Assembly (NCBI RefSeq): GCF_017876115.1
Contig: NZ_JAGINO010000001.1
Span: forward strand, 1-64,000
DNA: 64,000 nucleotides
Source: Azospirillum picis
GTDB taxonomy: Bacteria > Pseudomonadota > Alphaproteobacteria > Azospirillales > Azospirillaceae
Reading direction: 5' to 3'
Below, piece by piece: positions 8,044 through 16,458 of this stretch. The translations under genes and the position numbers were made by a program. How positions within the stretch are numbered: the first letter of the stretch is position 1; every line of letters starts with the position of its first letter. The notes beneath the pieces are model-generated. The model had not been told where the DNA came from. It did no database searches and saw only the letters and a program-made list of their open reading frames with translations.

Positions 8044-8308
8044 CGAGATAGGGTCCTGCCTGGCACTTTCGGAATCTCGTGCCTGGTTTCCTTGACTTGG
8101 TGCAGGACGTTCAGGCCTGCCATCAGGATCTTCTCCGGCTGCTCGACGGGCGAGCACAGCGTGACCGCCGACGGCGGCAGCCGCGGCGCTGCGGTAACCC
8201 GTCGCCATCGCCGTCGGCGCGAAGGCGGCCGGCGTTTTGGAAAAAGCCCCATTAAAGGAAAAAATTCTTATATTATTGGCGTGAACCCACCATCCGTGGA
8301 GCCCCGCC

Positions 8309-9079
8309 ATGCCCGTCGACCCGCGCACCCTCACTGCCGACGCTCTTGCCTCCAACTCTCTTGCCCCCAACTCTCTTGCCCCTAACTCTCTTGCTGCCGA
8401 CCACTTCCCCCGCTGGGCGGCGGAGCCGCCTGCCCCCGCGGAGGGCACGCTGGTTCCCGGATCGCAGTTCCATGAGGAGCAGTGGATCATGGCCGCCGGC
8501 ATGCTGGCGCGAGGGAATTCCTTCCTTCAGGTCGCCCGCGCCATGGGCTGCAGCCGGACCACGCTGTGGCGGGCCTATTACGGGTCGAAGGACTTCCGCA
8601 TCCGCATCTGGTGGGAGCGCGAGGCGCTGAACCGCGAGGCCGAGTTGCGCCTGTCCTCTCTGCGTGCCCTGGTGGCCGAGCAGGTCGAGCGGCTGGTCTC
8701 GGCCGGCGATCCCTCGACCGTGCGCTGGCTGGCCGAGCGGCTCGGCCTGTTCGCCGGCCTCGACGCCGCCGCCGCCCGTCCGGCTGCCCAGCCGGCCAGC
8801 CCACCGGCTGCCCAGCCGGCCAGCCCATCGGCAGCCCCACCTGCACCGCCCCTGCCGGCGGCTTCCCGGCCCGAAGACGCCCCGGCCGCCGGCCCCGGCG
8901 CGCTGCGCGAGCGCACGCCACCCCATCCTGCCATCGTCGCCGCCATCCTGGCCCGGCCGGAGGCCGAAGGGCCGAAGGGCGTCTATCCCTGGACCCTCAA
9001 TCCGGAAGACCCTTTCCCCAACCTCGCCGGCGGCCCGGTGTGCCGGCGCGGCGCGGGCGCCTTCTCCCGGTCCCGGTAG
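8309..9079 (+). CDS. Helix-turn-helix protein of unknown role with tandem peptide repeats
   Basis: A 256-residue soluble protein. Residues about 50-95 hold a likely HTH: MLARGNSFLQVARAMGCSRT followed by TLWRAYYGSKDFRIRIW, resembling the DNA-binding part of small terminase-like or resolvase-type proteins. An amphipathic helix follows (RALVAEQVERLVSAG). The N-terminus has near-perfect repeats of NSLAP from a 15-nt DNA repeat (about 8340-8395), and residues about 152-175 repeat an AAQPASP unit; both are low-complexity. An AT-rich tract at 8235-8282 upstream, unlike the surrounding DNA, probably holds the promoter. No phage genes lie nearby. Function unknown. Confidence 0.65.
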   Translation: MPVDPRTLTADALASNSLAPNSLAPNSLAADHFPRWAAEPPAPAEGTLVPGSQFHEEQWIMAAGMLARGNSFLQVARAMGCSRTTLWRAYYGSKDFRIRIWWEREALNREAELRLSSLRALVAEQVERLVSAGDPSTVRWLAERLGLFAGLDAAAARPAAQPASPPAAQPASPSAAPPAPPLPAASRPEDAPAAGPGALRERTPPHPAIVAAILARPEAEGPKGVYPWTLNPEDPFPNLAGGPVCRRGAGAFSRSR

Positions 9080-9141
9080 GCGGGGCCGGATGGAACGCCG
9101 GGCCGACCGATGTTTCACCCTGTTCCATCCCTAACCCCGCC
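9079..9141 (+). terminator. Hairpin after the HTH gene
   Basis: Two nested perfect arms, GGCGGGG/CCCCGCC and GGATGGAAC/GTTCCATCC, form an imperfect stem (9079-9096 with 9122-9141) directly after the TAG stop at 9077-9079. No clear T-run follows. It lies between the HTH gene and pyruvate kinase and would separate their transcripts. Confidence 0.55.
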
Positions 9142-9337
9142 TGCCGCCTTGCTTTCCGGGCGCGATGGCGACACCTTGTTCGGGCATGCGGACGGCCGGC
9201 AGGCCGCCCCGGACGGGCGCCTGTCCAGGCCGTTCCGCTGCTGACCAGTCACCCCGCCGTCCTCCCATGGTGGCCGCCGCCCTGCCGGCCCACCGGACGG
9301 CCCAGCCACAGAGGACGGCCCCAGCGGCCGGAACCAC

Positions 9338-10762
9338 ATGCGCCGCCATCGTCGCGCCAAGATCGTCGCCACCGTCGGTCCCGCCAGCAACACCCCGGAG
9401 ATGCTGAAGACCCTGTTCCTGGCCGGTGTCGACACCTTCCGGCTGAACTTCAGCCATGGGACCCACGACGACCACGCCAAGGTCCACCGCGCCATCCGCG
9501 CGCTGGAGGCCGAGGTCGGGCGGCCGATCGGCATCCTCCAGGACCTCCAGGGGCCGAAGATCCGCGTCGGCACCATCCGCGACGGCAAGATCGCCGTCGC
9601 CACCGGCGAGACGGTCCGCTTCGTCCTGCAGGGCAGCGACGGCGACAAGACCGCCATCCCGCTGCCGCATCCGGAGATCTTCGCGGCGATCCTGCCGGGC
9701 CACCACCTGCTGATCGACGACGGCCGGGTGCGCGTGCAGGTCACCGAGCTCGGCGACGACTGGATGGAGGCCCGGGTGGTGGTCGGCGGCACCATCTCCA
9801 ACCGCAAGGGCGTCAACCTGCCGGGCACCGTACTGGACCTGTCGCCGCTGACCGCCAAGGACCGCGCCGACCTCGCCTTCGGGCTGGAGCTGGGCGTCGA
9901 CTGGGTCGCCATGTCCTTCGTGCAGAAGCCCGCCGACGTCATCGAGGGCCGCGGCCTGATCGGCGACCGCGCCGGGCTGATGGCGAAGATCGAGAAGCCG
10001 CAGGCGCTCGACCGCATCGACGACATCATCCGCCTGTCCGACGCGGTGATGGTGGCGCGCGGCGACCTCGGCGTCGAGATCCCGCACGAGGACGTGCCCG
10101 GCCGCCAGAAGGAGCTGGTGCGCGCCTGCCGCCTGGCGGTGAAGCCGGTGATCGTCGCCACCCAGATGCTCGACTCGATGGTCTCCGCCCCGACCCCGAC
10201 CCGCGCCGAGGCGTCGGACGTGGCGACCGCCATCTATGACGGCGCCGACGCGGTGATGCTGTCGGCCGAATCGGCGTCGGGCTCCTACCCGGTCGAGGCG
10301 GTGACGATGATGGACCGCATCATCCGCTCCACCGAGCAGCACAAGCTCTACCATTCGCTGATCCAGGCGACCCAGCCGGGCGAGGAGCAGACGGCGCCCC
10401 ACGCCGTGGCCGCCGCCGCCGCCGACCTGGCCCAGACCATCCATTCCTCGGCCATCGTCGCCTACACCTCCAGCGGCACCACCGCCGCCCGCATCGCCCG
10501 CAAGCGGCCGGAGGTGCCGATCCTGGCGATCACCCCCGACCAGGCGGTGTCGCGCCGGCTCTGCCTGCTGTGGGGCGCCCACAGCGTGCTGTCCGACGAC
10601 ATCCGCACCTACGAGGAGATGGTCGACCGCGCCATCGCCACCGCGCGGGCCGAGGAGTTCGCCGGGCCGACCGGCACCATGGTGGTGGTGGCCGGCATCC
10701 CCTTCGCCCAGGCCGGCACCACCAACAACCTGCGCATCATCCACATGGACGGGAAGGCGTAA
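9338..10762 (+). CDS. pyk: Pyruvate kinase
   Basis: A 474-residue pyruvate kinase, the normal length for bacterial enzymes. It converts phosphoenolpyruvate and ADP to pyruvate and ATP in the cytoplasm. Conserved blocks are in order: RRAKIVATVGPASNT, TFRLNFSHGTHDDH, DLQGPKIRVG, the active-site region AKIEKPQALDRIDDI with the catalytic lysine, VMVARGDLGVEI, and QMLDSMVSAPTPTRAEASDV. The C-terminal allosteric domain is present (SSGTTAARIARKRPEVPILA). The ATG at 9338 starts three residues before the family's usual RAKIV opening. It is followed by a hairpin shared with the convergent FHA gene. Confidence 0.97.
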   Translation: MRRHRRAKIVATVGPASNTPEMLKTLFLAGVDTFRLNFSHGTHDDHAKVHRAIRALEAEVGRPIGILQDLQGPKIRVGTIRDGKIAVATGETVRFVLQGSDGDKTAIPLPHPEIFAAILPGHHLLIDDGRVRVQVTELGDDWMEARVVVGGTISNRKGVNLPGTVLDLSPLTAKDRADLAFGLELGVDWVAMSFVQKPADVIEGRGLIGDRAGLMAKIEKPQALDRIDDIIRLSDAVMVARGDLGVEIPHEDVPGRQKELVRACRLAVKPVIVATQMLDSMVSAPTPTRAEASDVATAIYDGADAVMLSAESASGSYPVEAVTMMDRIIRSTEQHKLYHSLIQATQPGEEQTAPHAVAAAAADLAQTIHSSAIVAYTSSGTTAARIARKRPEVPILAITPDQAVSRRLCLLWGAHSVLSDDIRTYEEMVDRAIATARAEEFAGPTGTMVVVAGIPFAQAGTTNNLRIIHMDGKA

Positions 10763-10769
10763 GGGGCGG

Positions 10770-10792
10770 CGGGGCTCCGGTTCAGAGCCCCG
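10770..10792. terminator. Bidirectional hairpin between convergent pyk and FHA gene
   Basis: An 8-bp perfect stem CGGGGCTC/GAGCCCCG with a 7-nt loop lies 7 bases after the pyk stop and overlaps the stop codon of the convergent FHA gene (10782-10784). Position suggests termination for both genes; T-runs are lacking. Confidence 0.5.
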
Positions 10793-12620
10793 TCACCTCC
10801 CAGGCGATGCGGGCGGGATGTTCGCCGAGGTCGAGCGAGCCGATGACGATCTCCCCCCGCCCGGCGAGCGGCACCACGTCGCCCCGCTTCAGCACGCGCT
10901 GCCCGCCGTCCCTCGCGGCGAGCCGCGTGCCGTTGCGGCTCAGGTCCTCCAGCAGGCAGGCGCCGTCGCGCAGCCGGATCGCGGCGTGGCGCCGCGAGGC
11001 CGACGCGTGGTCCAGCACGATGGCGCAGTCGGCCGCCCGGCCGATGACCACCTCGTCGCCGGCGTCGGGCAGGGCGATCGTCCGGCCCTGGTAGCTCAGC
11101 GTCAGGCGCGGGGCGGGCGGCTGCCGGAGGTCGAGCGTCACCGAGCCGGCCCGGCTGCCGGTGACCGGCGGCCGCAGGTCGTCGGGAATGGCGGCGATCC
11201 TGGCGATCAGCCCGTCGGCCAGCGCCCGCGGGATGCCGGCGGCACGCAGGCGGCGGCCGAGCCCGTCGCGCACCTCCTGCATCGAGACGCCGGGCACCGC
11301 CAGCTCCGCAGCGCTCCCGACCCGGTTGAACTCCTCGGCGACCCGCTGGATGACCACGCTGATCCTGGCCCGGCCATAGGGGCTGGCGCCGAGGTCGAGC
11401 AGGTAGCCCAGCCGGCCGCCCGGCTTGGCGAAGCGCCCGGCCAGCCGCGCCACCGCGTCCTCGAAGGGCAGGTCGGTGCCGCCGGCCGCCCACACCGTCT
11501 TGCCGCGGCGGGTCAGCGTCTCCGCCATCGCCGGCCCGCCCGGGAAGCCGTCATGGGCGGCCATGGCGTCGACGATGGCGCCGAAGATCCGGGCGTCGCT
11601 GGCGCCGCCGGTGCGGGTCAGCGGGGTGGTGCCGTCCAGGCCGCCGCGGATGCGGCGCAGCAGCGCCTCCGTCGTGTGGATGAAGCCGCCGCCGCCGACC
11701 GCGCCGGACAGCGCGAGCAGCGGCCCGGTGTGCGGCAGCCGGTCGTCCAGGTCGCCGCGCAGCGTCGCCAGCAGCGCCAGGATGGCCGAGCCGAGGTCGG
11801 GGGAATAGCCGATCAGCGAGCGGATCGGCTCGCGGCCGTCGACGATCTCCGCCGCGACCTCGTCGACCAGCCGGGTGGTCTCGCCGTCCCCGTTGCCGTC
11901 GCCGTCGCCGTCACGGTGCAGGCGCAGCACCGCGGCCAGCTTGGCGCCCCAGTCGCGATGCGGTTCGAGAAGGCTGCCGAAGGCATGGGTGACGATGCGG
12001 TCCCGCTCCCCGGCCGGCCGGCCGGCCGCGGCCAGCAGCAGCCCCGGAACCCCGCCGCGGGCCAGCGCCTGATCGAAGGGGGCGAGGGCGTCGGACGCCT
12101 GGGCCAGTTCCTTCAGCCCGCCGAACAGGCGGATGAGCTGGTCGTAGCGCTCATGCGGCTTCAGCCCCAGCATCGGCGCCTGGATGCTGGCCAGCCGGCT
12201 GACCGCCGGGTTGAACAGCAGGGCCTCGCGCTCGAACTGGCGCAGCGGGTAATAGCGGTGGAGCTGCTCCGAGGGCACGACGCCCTGGTCGTCCCAATAG
12301 CCGCGCAGCAGCCGCAGCAGCGTCATCCGGCTGTCGAAGGAGAAGACCTGCAGGACGTCCGTGCAGAGGGTGGCGTCCTCGATCGGCGAGATGGTGGTCA
12401 GCTTGCCGCCGGCGGACGAGGCCTTCTGGAAGATCGTCTCCTCGCGGCCGCTGCCGCTCACCCGGACGACGCGGACCACCGGGAACCGGGCGAGCCGCAG
12501 CAGGTAATTGGCGCGCTCGGTCGCCGCCTTCTCGTCGTCGAAGACGCCGTCGATGTTGGGCTTGCCCTCCTGCTCGACCACCACTTCGAAGCGCGTTTCG
12601 CGCCGCTTGGACATCGTCAT
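10782..12620 (-). CDS. FHA-domain protein, large, unknown N-terminal region
   Basis: A 612-residue cytoplasmic protein. The last 105 residues are a forkhead-associated domain, with the phosphothreonine-binding residues visible: VVIGRAADCAIVLDHASASR, RRHAAIRL and DLSRNGTRL. FHA domains read phosphothreonine on partner proteins. The preceding 480 residues are helical and match no family I recognise; one segment is glycine/aspartate-rich (RDGDGDGNGDGE). No kinase, phosphatase or type VI secretion genes are adjacent. The ATG at 12620 follows a GGGGGA site and opens with MTMSKRRETRFEVVVEQEG; an earlier ATG at 12668 lacks one. It may act as a signalling scaffold. Confidence 0.8.
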   Translation of the reverse strand: MTMSKRRETRFEVVVEQEGKPNIDGVFDDEKAATERANYLLRLARFPVVRVVRVSGSGREETIFQKASSAGGKLTTISPIEDATLCTDVLQVFSFDSRMTLLRLLRGYWDDQGVVPSEQLHRYYPLRQFEREALLFNPAVSRLASIQAPMLGLKPHERYDQLIRLFGGLKELAQASDALAPFDQALARGGVPGLLLAAAGRPAGERDRIVTHAFGSLLEPHRDWGAKLAAVLRLHRDGDGDGNGDGETTRLVDEVAAEIVDGREPIRSLIGYSPDLGSAILALLATLRGDLDDRLPHTGPLLALSGAVGGGGFIHTTEALLRRIRGGLDGTTPLTRTGGASDARIFGAIVDAMAAHDGFPGGPAMAETLTRRGKTVWAAGGTDLPFEDAVARLAGRFAKPGGRLGYLLDLGASPYGRARISVVIQRVAEEFNRVGSAAELAVPGVSMQEVRDGLGRRLRAAGIPRALADGLIARIAAIPDDLRPPVTGSRAGSVTLDLRQPPAPRLTLSYQGRTIALPDAGDEVVIGRAADCAIVLDHASASRRHAAIRLRDGACLLEDLSRNGTRLAARDGGQRVLKRGDVVPLAGRGEIVIGSLDLGEHPARIAWEVTGL

Positions 12621-12686
12621 CGCTTCCCCCGTCCGCGGCCCCGCCATCCGATCAGCGATTGTTGGCACGATAGGTTAGCAAAGGGT

Positions 12687-14204
12687 ATGGACAGTTGGAG
12701 AAATCTCCCGCCCGATGCCCGGATGACCGTGACCCCGCCCTTCGACGCCCCGCCCTCCCGGTCCTTCGGCCGGCGGCCGTTCCTGTGCCGCCTCTCGGCG
12801 CTCGGCCTGCTGGCCGCCTTCGGCCGGACCGCCGCCGCCGGCGACTTGCCCTCCGGATTGGAGGGGACCGAGGTCGGCCATGTGCTGTTCGATCCGGAGG
12901 GGGGCGGCATCCTGGAGCAGGGCGCGGCCGACCGCCCCTTCATCCCCGCCTCGGTGGCGAAGCTGCCGACGGTGGCGGCGGCGCTTGCCCTGCTCGGGCC
13001 GGACCACCGCTTCACCACCAGCCTTCTCGGCACCGGCCCGCTGCGGGACGGGGTGCTGGAGGGGGACCTGATCCTGCAGGGCGGCGGCGACCCGTCGCTG
13101 GCGACCGAGGGGCTGCAGTCGCTGCTGGACGCCCTGCGCGCGACCGGCCTGCGCCAGGTCGCCGGCCGGTTCCTCCATGCGTCCGGCCCGCTGCCGGAAT
13201 TGCCGGAGATCGACTCCGGCCAGCCCTGGGCGGCGCCCTACAACACCGGTGTCGGCGGCCTGTCGGTGAACTACAACCGCGCCCTGCTGGTCTGGCGTCC
13301 GGCCGCCGGCGGTCCGCCGCGGCCGGAGCTGCTCTCGGTGGCCGATGCCGCGCGGCTGCCGCTCGACAGCGTCGCCGTGCGCCCGGTGCCGGCCGGCGGC
13401 CCGTTCCCGGTCCTGCCCGACGGGGTCGACCGCTGGCTGGCGGCGCCGCCCGGCGGCGAGGCGGCGGCCCGCTGGCTTCCGGTGGCGCGGCCGGGTCTGG
13501 CTGCCGCCAGCCTGCTCCGCCGCCTGGCCGCCGCCGGGGGGCTGCCGCTGCCGACCCCGCAGATGGCCCCGCAGATGGCCCCGCAGATGGCGTCGCAGGC
13601 CGGCGGTGTCGCCGACGGGGCGGCGGTGCTGGCGACGCTCGACAGTCCGCCGCTGGCCGAGTTGGCGCGCCGGTTGCTGCGCCACTCCAACAACCTGTCG
13701 GCCGAGGTGATCGGGCTGGCCGCCGCCCGCCGCCTCGACGGCACGGTGGCGACGCTGGAGCGCTCGGCGGCGCTGCTCCAGGGCATGCTGACGCGAAAGC
13801 CGCTGGAGGGCGGCGGCTGGGCCGGGCTGCGGCTGGCCAACCATTCGGGGCTCGGCACCGGGTCGCGGGCGACGCCCCGGCAGATGGCTGCCCTCCTGCG
13901 GGCCGGCGGCCCCGCCCTGTGGGAACTGCTGCCGGGGGAGGAGGACGGCAAGGCGCTGCCGCCGGGCGTTCATGCCAAGTCGGGGACCCTGGCCTACGTC
14001 AAGGGCTTGGCGGGTCTGCTGACGGCGGCGAGCGGCCGCAGGCTGGGCTTCGTCCTGTTCATCGCCGATGCCGGGCGCCGCGCCGCGCTGGATGCCGCGC
14101 TCGACCGCCGGGTGACGACCGCGCCGCCGGAGGCGCAGGGCTGGGCGCTGCGCGCCCGCGCCGTGCAGGCCGGGATGCTCGACCGCTGGGTTTCCACCTA
14201 TTGA
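12687..14204 (+). CDS. dacB: D-alanyl-D-alanine carboxypeptidase/endopeptidase (PBP4, peptidase S13)
   Basis: A 505-residue penicillin-binding protein 4 type enzyme that cleaves terminal D-Ala or cross-links in periplasmic peptidoglycan. All three serine-acyltransferase motifs appear: SVAK (in PFIPASVAKLPT), SNN (in RHSNNLSAEV) and KSGT (in HAKSGTLAYVKG). The N-terminus has RRPFLCRLSALGLLAAFG ending AAA, a twin-arginine-like export signal. The ATG at 12687 is given; ATG 12723 is also possible. An insert near residue 292 repeats PQMA three times from a 12-nt DNA repeat (about 13559-13592). The gene is divergent from the FHA gene, with only 66 bp between them. Confidence 0.9.
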   Translation: MDSWRNLPPDARMTVTPPFDAPPSRSFGRRPFLCRLSALGLLAAFGRTAAAGDLPSGLEGTEVGHVLFDPEGGGILEQGAADRPFIPASVAKLPTVAAALALLGPDHRFTTSLLGTGPLRDGVLEGDLILQGGGDPSLATEGLQSLLDALRATGLRQVAGRFLHASGPLPELPEIDSGQPWAAPYNTGVGGLSVNYNRALLVWRPAAGGPPRPELLSVADAARLPLDSVAVRPVPAGGPFPVLPDGVDRWLAAPPGGEAAARWLPVARPGLAAASLLRRLAAAGGLPLPTPQMAPQMAPQMASQAGGVADGAAVLATLDSPPLAELARRLLRHSNNLSAEVIGLAAARRLDGTVATLERSAALLQGMLTRKPLEGGGWAGLRLANHSGLGTGSRATPRQMAALLRAGGPALWELLPGEEDGKALPPGVHAKSGTLAYVKGLAGLLTAASGRRLGFVLFIADAGRRAALDAALDRRVTTAPPEAQGWALRARAVQAGMLDRWVSTY

Positions 14205-14299
14205 CCGATGCCGTCCGACCGGACAGGATGGCTGGTATGATAAAATGCATATAAAGTTCGATTTGATCGGCACTCCCTGCGCCCCAATGTCTATGCAGC

Positions 14300-14974
14300 G
14301 TGCACAAAGGAATGACCCTGCCGATGAGCCTCGACCGTCCCCGCTCCTCCGCCGCACAGAGCGCCTTGCGCCGCCGGCTGGAACGGCAGGACGTCGCCGC
14401 CAACCGCTACCATGACCGCCGCCTCGGGGCGGAAGTGGTGAACATCGTCGTCGGCGGCTGCGTGGTCAGCGACGACCCGAACGTCGTCATCACCACCACG
14501 CTCGGCTCCTGCGTCGCCGCCTGCCTGTACGACCCGGTGGCCGAGATCGGCGGCATGAACCATTTCCTGCTGCCCGACGCCGGGCTCGACACGCTGTCGC
14601 TCTCCTCGCGCTACGGCGCCACGGCGATGGAGCAGCTCATCAACCGCCTGCTGAGGGTCACCGGGCGTCGCGACCGGCTGCGCGCCAAGGTGTTCGGCGG
14701 CGCCAATGTCAACCTGACCACCCTGCGCAGCGCCAACATCGGCCAGCGCAACGTCGGGTTCGTCATGGACTATCTGGCAACCGAGGGCATTCCGACCGTC
14801 AGTTGGGACGTCGGCGGCGCCAGCCCGCGGGCGGTGCGCTTCTTCCCCACCAGCGGACGCAGCCAGCGCCGGCTGATCGGCGACGAGACGCTGCACGACA
14901 TCACCCGCAGCGAGTCCTCCTACATGGAGCATCTGCGCAAGTCGCGGATCGAAGGCGACGTCGAGCTGTTCTGA
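14300..14974 (+). CDS. cheD: Chemoreceptor glutamine deamidase CheD
   Basis: A 224-residue CheD, which deamidates glutamines of chemoreceptors and can interact with CheC. The catalytic core is intact: TTTLGSCVAACLYDP carries the nucleophilic cysteine and GGMNHFLLP the histidine; YGATAMEQLINRLL and KVFGGANV are further family blocks. It has about 45 extra N-terminal and 25 extra C-terminal residues compared with minimal CheD. Start choice is unclear: GTG 14300, ATG 14312 and ATG 14324 are all in frame, and AAAGGA at 14306 favours the last. It stands alone, with no cheA, cheR or cheB nearby. Confidence 0.92.
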   Translation: MHKGMTLPMSLDRPRSSAAQSALRRRLERQDVAANRYHDRRLGAEVVNIVVGGCVVSDDPNVVITTTLGSCVAACLYDPVAEIGGMNHFLLPDAGLDTLSLSSRYGATAMEQLINRLLRVTGRRDRLRAKVFGGANVNLTTLRSANIGQRNVGFVMDYLATEGIPTVSWDVGGASPRAVRFFPTSGRSQRRLIGDETLHDITRSESSYMEHLRKSRIEGDVELF

Positions 14975-15008
14975 TAAGCTCGACCGCCCTCCTTCCGCGG
15001 AGCCCGCC

Positions 15009-15989
15009 ATGGCCGACCTGCAGTTCCGGATCGCCACCTTCAATCTGGAGAACCTGGACGATGATGCCGACGACCTGCCCTTCGAGGAGCGGATCGCCAC
15101 CCTGCGCCCGCAACTGGAAAGGCTCGAGGCCGACATCCTCTGCCTGCAGGAGGTCGATGCCCAGCATCCGGTGAAGAGCGAGCCCCGCATCCTGCGGGCG
15201 CTCGGCCGCCTGCTGGAGGGGACGCGCTACCAGGGCTGGCACGTCACGGCCGGCGACGCGCAGTCGCCGGCCGACCGCCACAATCCGGTCATCGTCAGCC
15301 GCTGGCCGGTCCGCTCGGCCCGCCTGCTGCGCCACGACCTGGTGCCGCCGCCCCGTGTCCGCTTCGCCACCGCCGCCCCGCCGGAGGAGCAGGAGACCGA
15401 AGTCGCCTGGGACCGACCGGTGCTCCATGCCGAGATCGAGCTTCCCGGCGCCCGGACACTGCATGTCTTCGACCTGCACCTGCGGGCGCCGATCGCCGCT
15501 CCGGTGCCGGGACAGAAGGCCGGCGCCCAGGTCTGGAAGACCGCCGCCGGCTGGGCCGAGGGGTTCTACCTCGCCTCCATCAAGCGGGCCGGGCAGGCGC
15601 TGGAGACGCGGATGGCGGTCGACCGGCTGTTCGACGAGGATCCGGATGCGCTGATCGTCGTTGCCGGCGACTGCAACGCCGACCTGGAGCAGACGGCGGT
15701 GCGCATCATCCGCGCCGCGCCCGACTTCACCGGCAACCCGGAGCTTGCCGACCGTGTGCTGGAGCCGTTGGAGCAGGCGATCGCGGAGGAGCGGCGCTAC
15801 ACCGTCCTGCATGCCGGTACCCCGGTCCTGCTCGATCATCTGCTGGCCTCACCCCGCCTGGCCGCGGCTGCGCGTGACGTCGCGATCCACAACGAGGAGC
15901 TGACCGACGAGGTTTTCCACCCCGACGTCCCCTCCCCGGTCAGCTACCACGCGCCGGTGGTGGCAGGGTTCCTGCTGCCGGGGGAATAG
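15009..15989 (+). CDS. Endonuclease/exonuclease/phosphatase-family hydrolase
   Basis: A 326-residue protein of the EEP (DNase I-like) fold. It opens FRIATFNLENLDDD with the conserved asparagine, then DILCLQEVD with the metal-binding glutamate; LHVFDLHLRAP, VVAGDCNADLEQ and the C-terminal SYHAPVVAGF histidine complete the catalytic set. Substrates in this superfamily range from DNA to phospholipids and inositol phosphates, and the sequence does not choose among them. There is no obvious signal peptide, so it is probably cytoplasmic. It starts 34 bases after cheD and may share its transcript. Confidence 0.85.
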   Translation: MADLQFRIATFNLENLDDDADDLPFEERIATLRPQLERLEADILCLQEVDAQHPVKSEPRILRALGRLLEGTRYQGWHVTAGDAQSPADRHNPVIVSRWPVRSARLLRHDLVPPPRVRFATAAPPEEQETEVAWDRPVLHAEIELPGARTLHVFDLHLRAPIAAPVPGQKAGAQVWKTAAGWAEGFYLASIKRAGQALETRMAVDRLFDEDPDALIVVAGDCNADLEQTAVRIIRAAPDFTGNPELADRVLEPLEQAIAEERRYTVLHAGTPVLLDHLLASPRLAAAARDVAIHNEELTDEVFHPDVPSPVSYHAPVVAGFLLPGE

Positions 15990-16075
15990 AAGGGCTGGAT
16001 CCGGCGGCGCGGTTGGTGGAAAAGAGCGCCTTGACCAGACTTGCGGCGCCGGGAGGCGCCATCCGGGGAGATAGC

Positions 16076-16453
16076 ATGTTCACTGCCGCCAGCTTCCGCG
16101 TCGGCGACCGCGTCACGATCCGCAGCGGCCAGTCCATTCCGCAGTCCATCGCCACGGTGGAGCGCTACACCCACGACGGCCGCTGCATGGTGCTGTCCGA
16201 CGGCAGCGAATGGCGCGCCGACGGGCGCCGCCAATGGGGCTTCCGCGGCAGCTACTACAAGGGGCCGGTGGTCGAACCCTTCGAGCCCGGTGACGACGAC
16301 TTCGTCGCCAAGCGCCGCTCCATCGGCGCGCTCCGCAAGTTCGCCGACGGCCTCACCATGGACACGCCGCTGACCGCCGAGGCGTTGCGCCGGATCCTGG
16401 ACGTGGTCGACAAGGAGAAGGCGTCCGCGCAGGGGGCCGCCAAGGGCGACTGA
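16076..16453 (+). CDS. Small conserved-looking protein of unknown function
   Basis: A 125-residue soluble protein. The first 75 residues look like a small beta-barrel (FRVGDRVTIRSGQ, RYTHDGRCMVLSDGSEWRAD, RQWGFRGSYYKGPVVEPF), and the remainder is helical and charged. I recognise no family. The ATG at 16076 has GGGGAGA nine bases upstream, better than the longer frame from 16013. It ends 5 bases before the stop codon of the convergent GntR gene. Codon use matches its neighbours, so it is probably a real gene. Confidence 0.65.
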   Translation: MFTAASFRVGDRVTIRSGQSIPQSIATVERYTHDGRCMVLSDGSEWRADGRRQWGFRGSYYKGPVVEPFEPGDDDFVAKRRSIGALRKFADGLTMDTPLTAEALRRILDVVDKEKASAQGAAKGD

Positions 16454-16458
16454 AAACC

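Noticed and set aside
8040-8252. A 70-codon minus frame between the AlaX fragment and the HTH gene
   Set aside because: The part EKILMAGLNVLHQVKETRHE looks protein-like, but no start signal or family could be supported; it may be another relic.
12661-12680. Possible sigma-54 promoter (TGGCACG...) before dacB
   Set aside because: The distance between the GG and GC pairs is 12 instead of 10, so it does not fit the consensus.
10818-12686. A very long open frame running into dacB (1128 codons in total)
   Set aside because: The upstream 623 codons are antisense to the FHA gene and show glutamine/arginine/glycine-rich shadow composition; the dacB signal peptide begins only at 12687.
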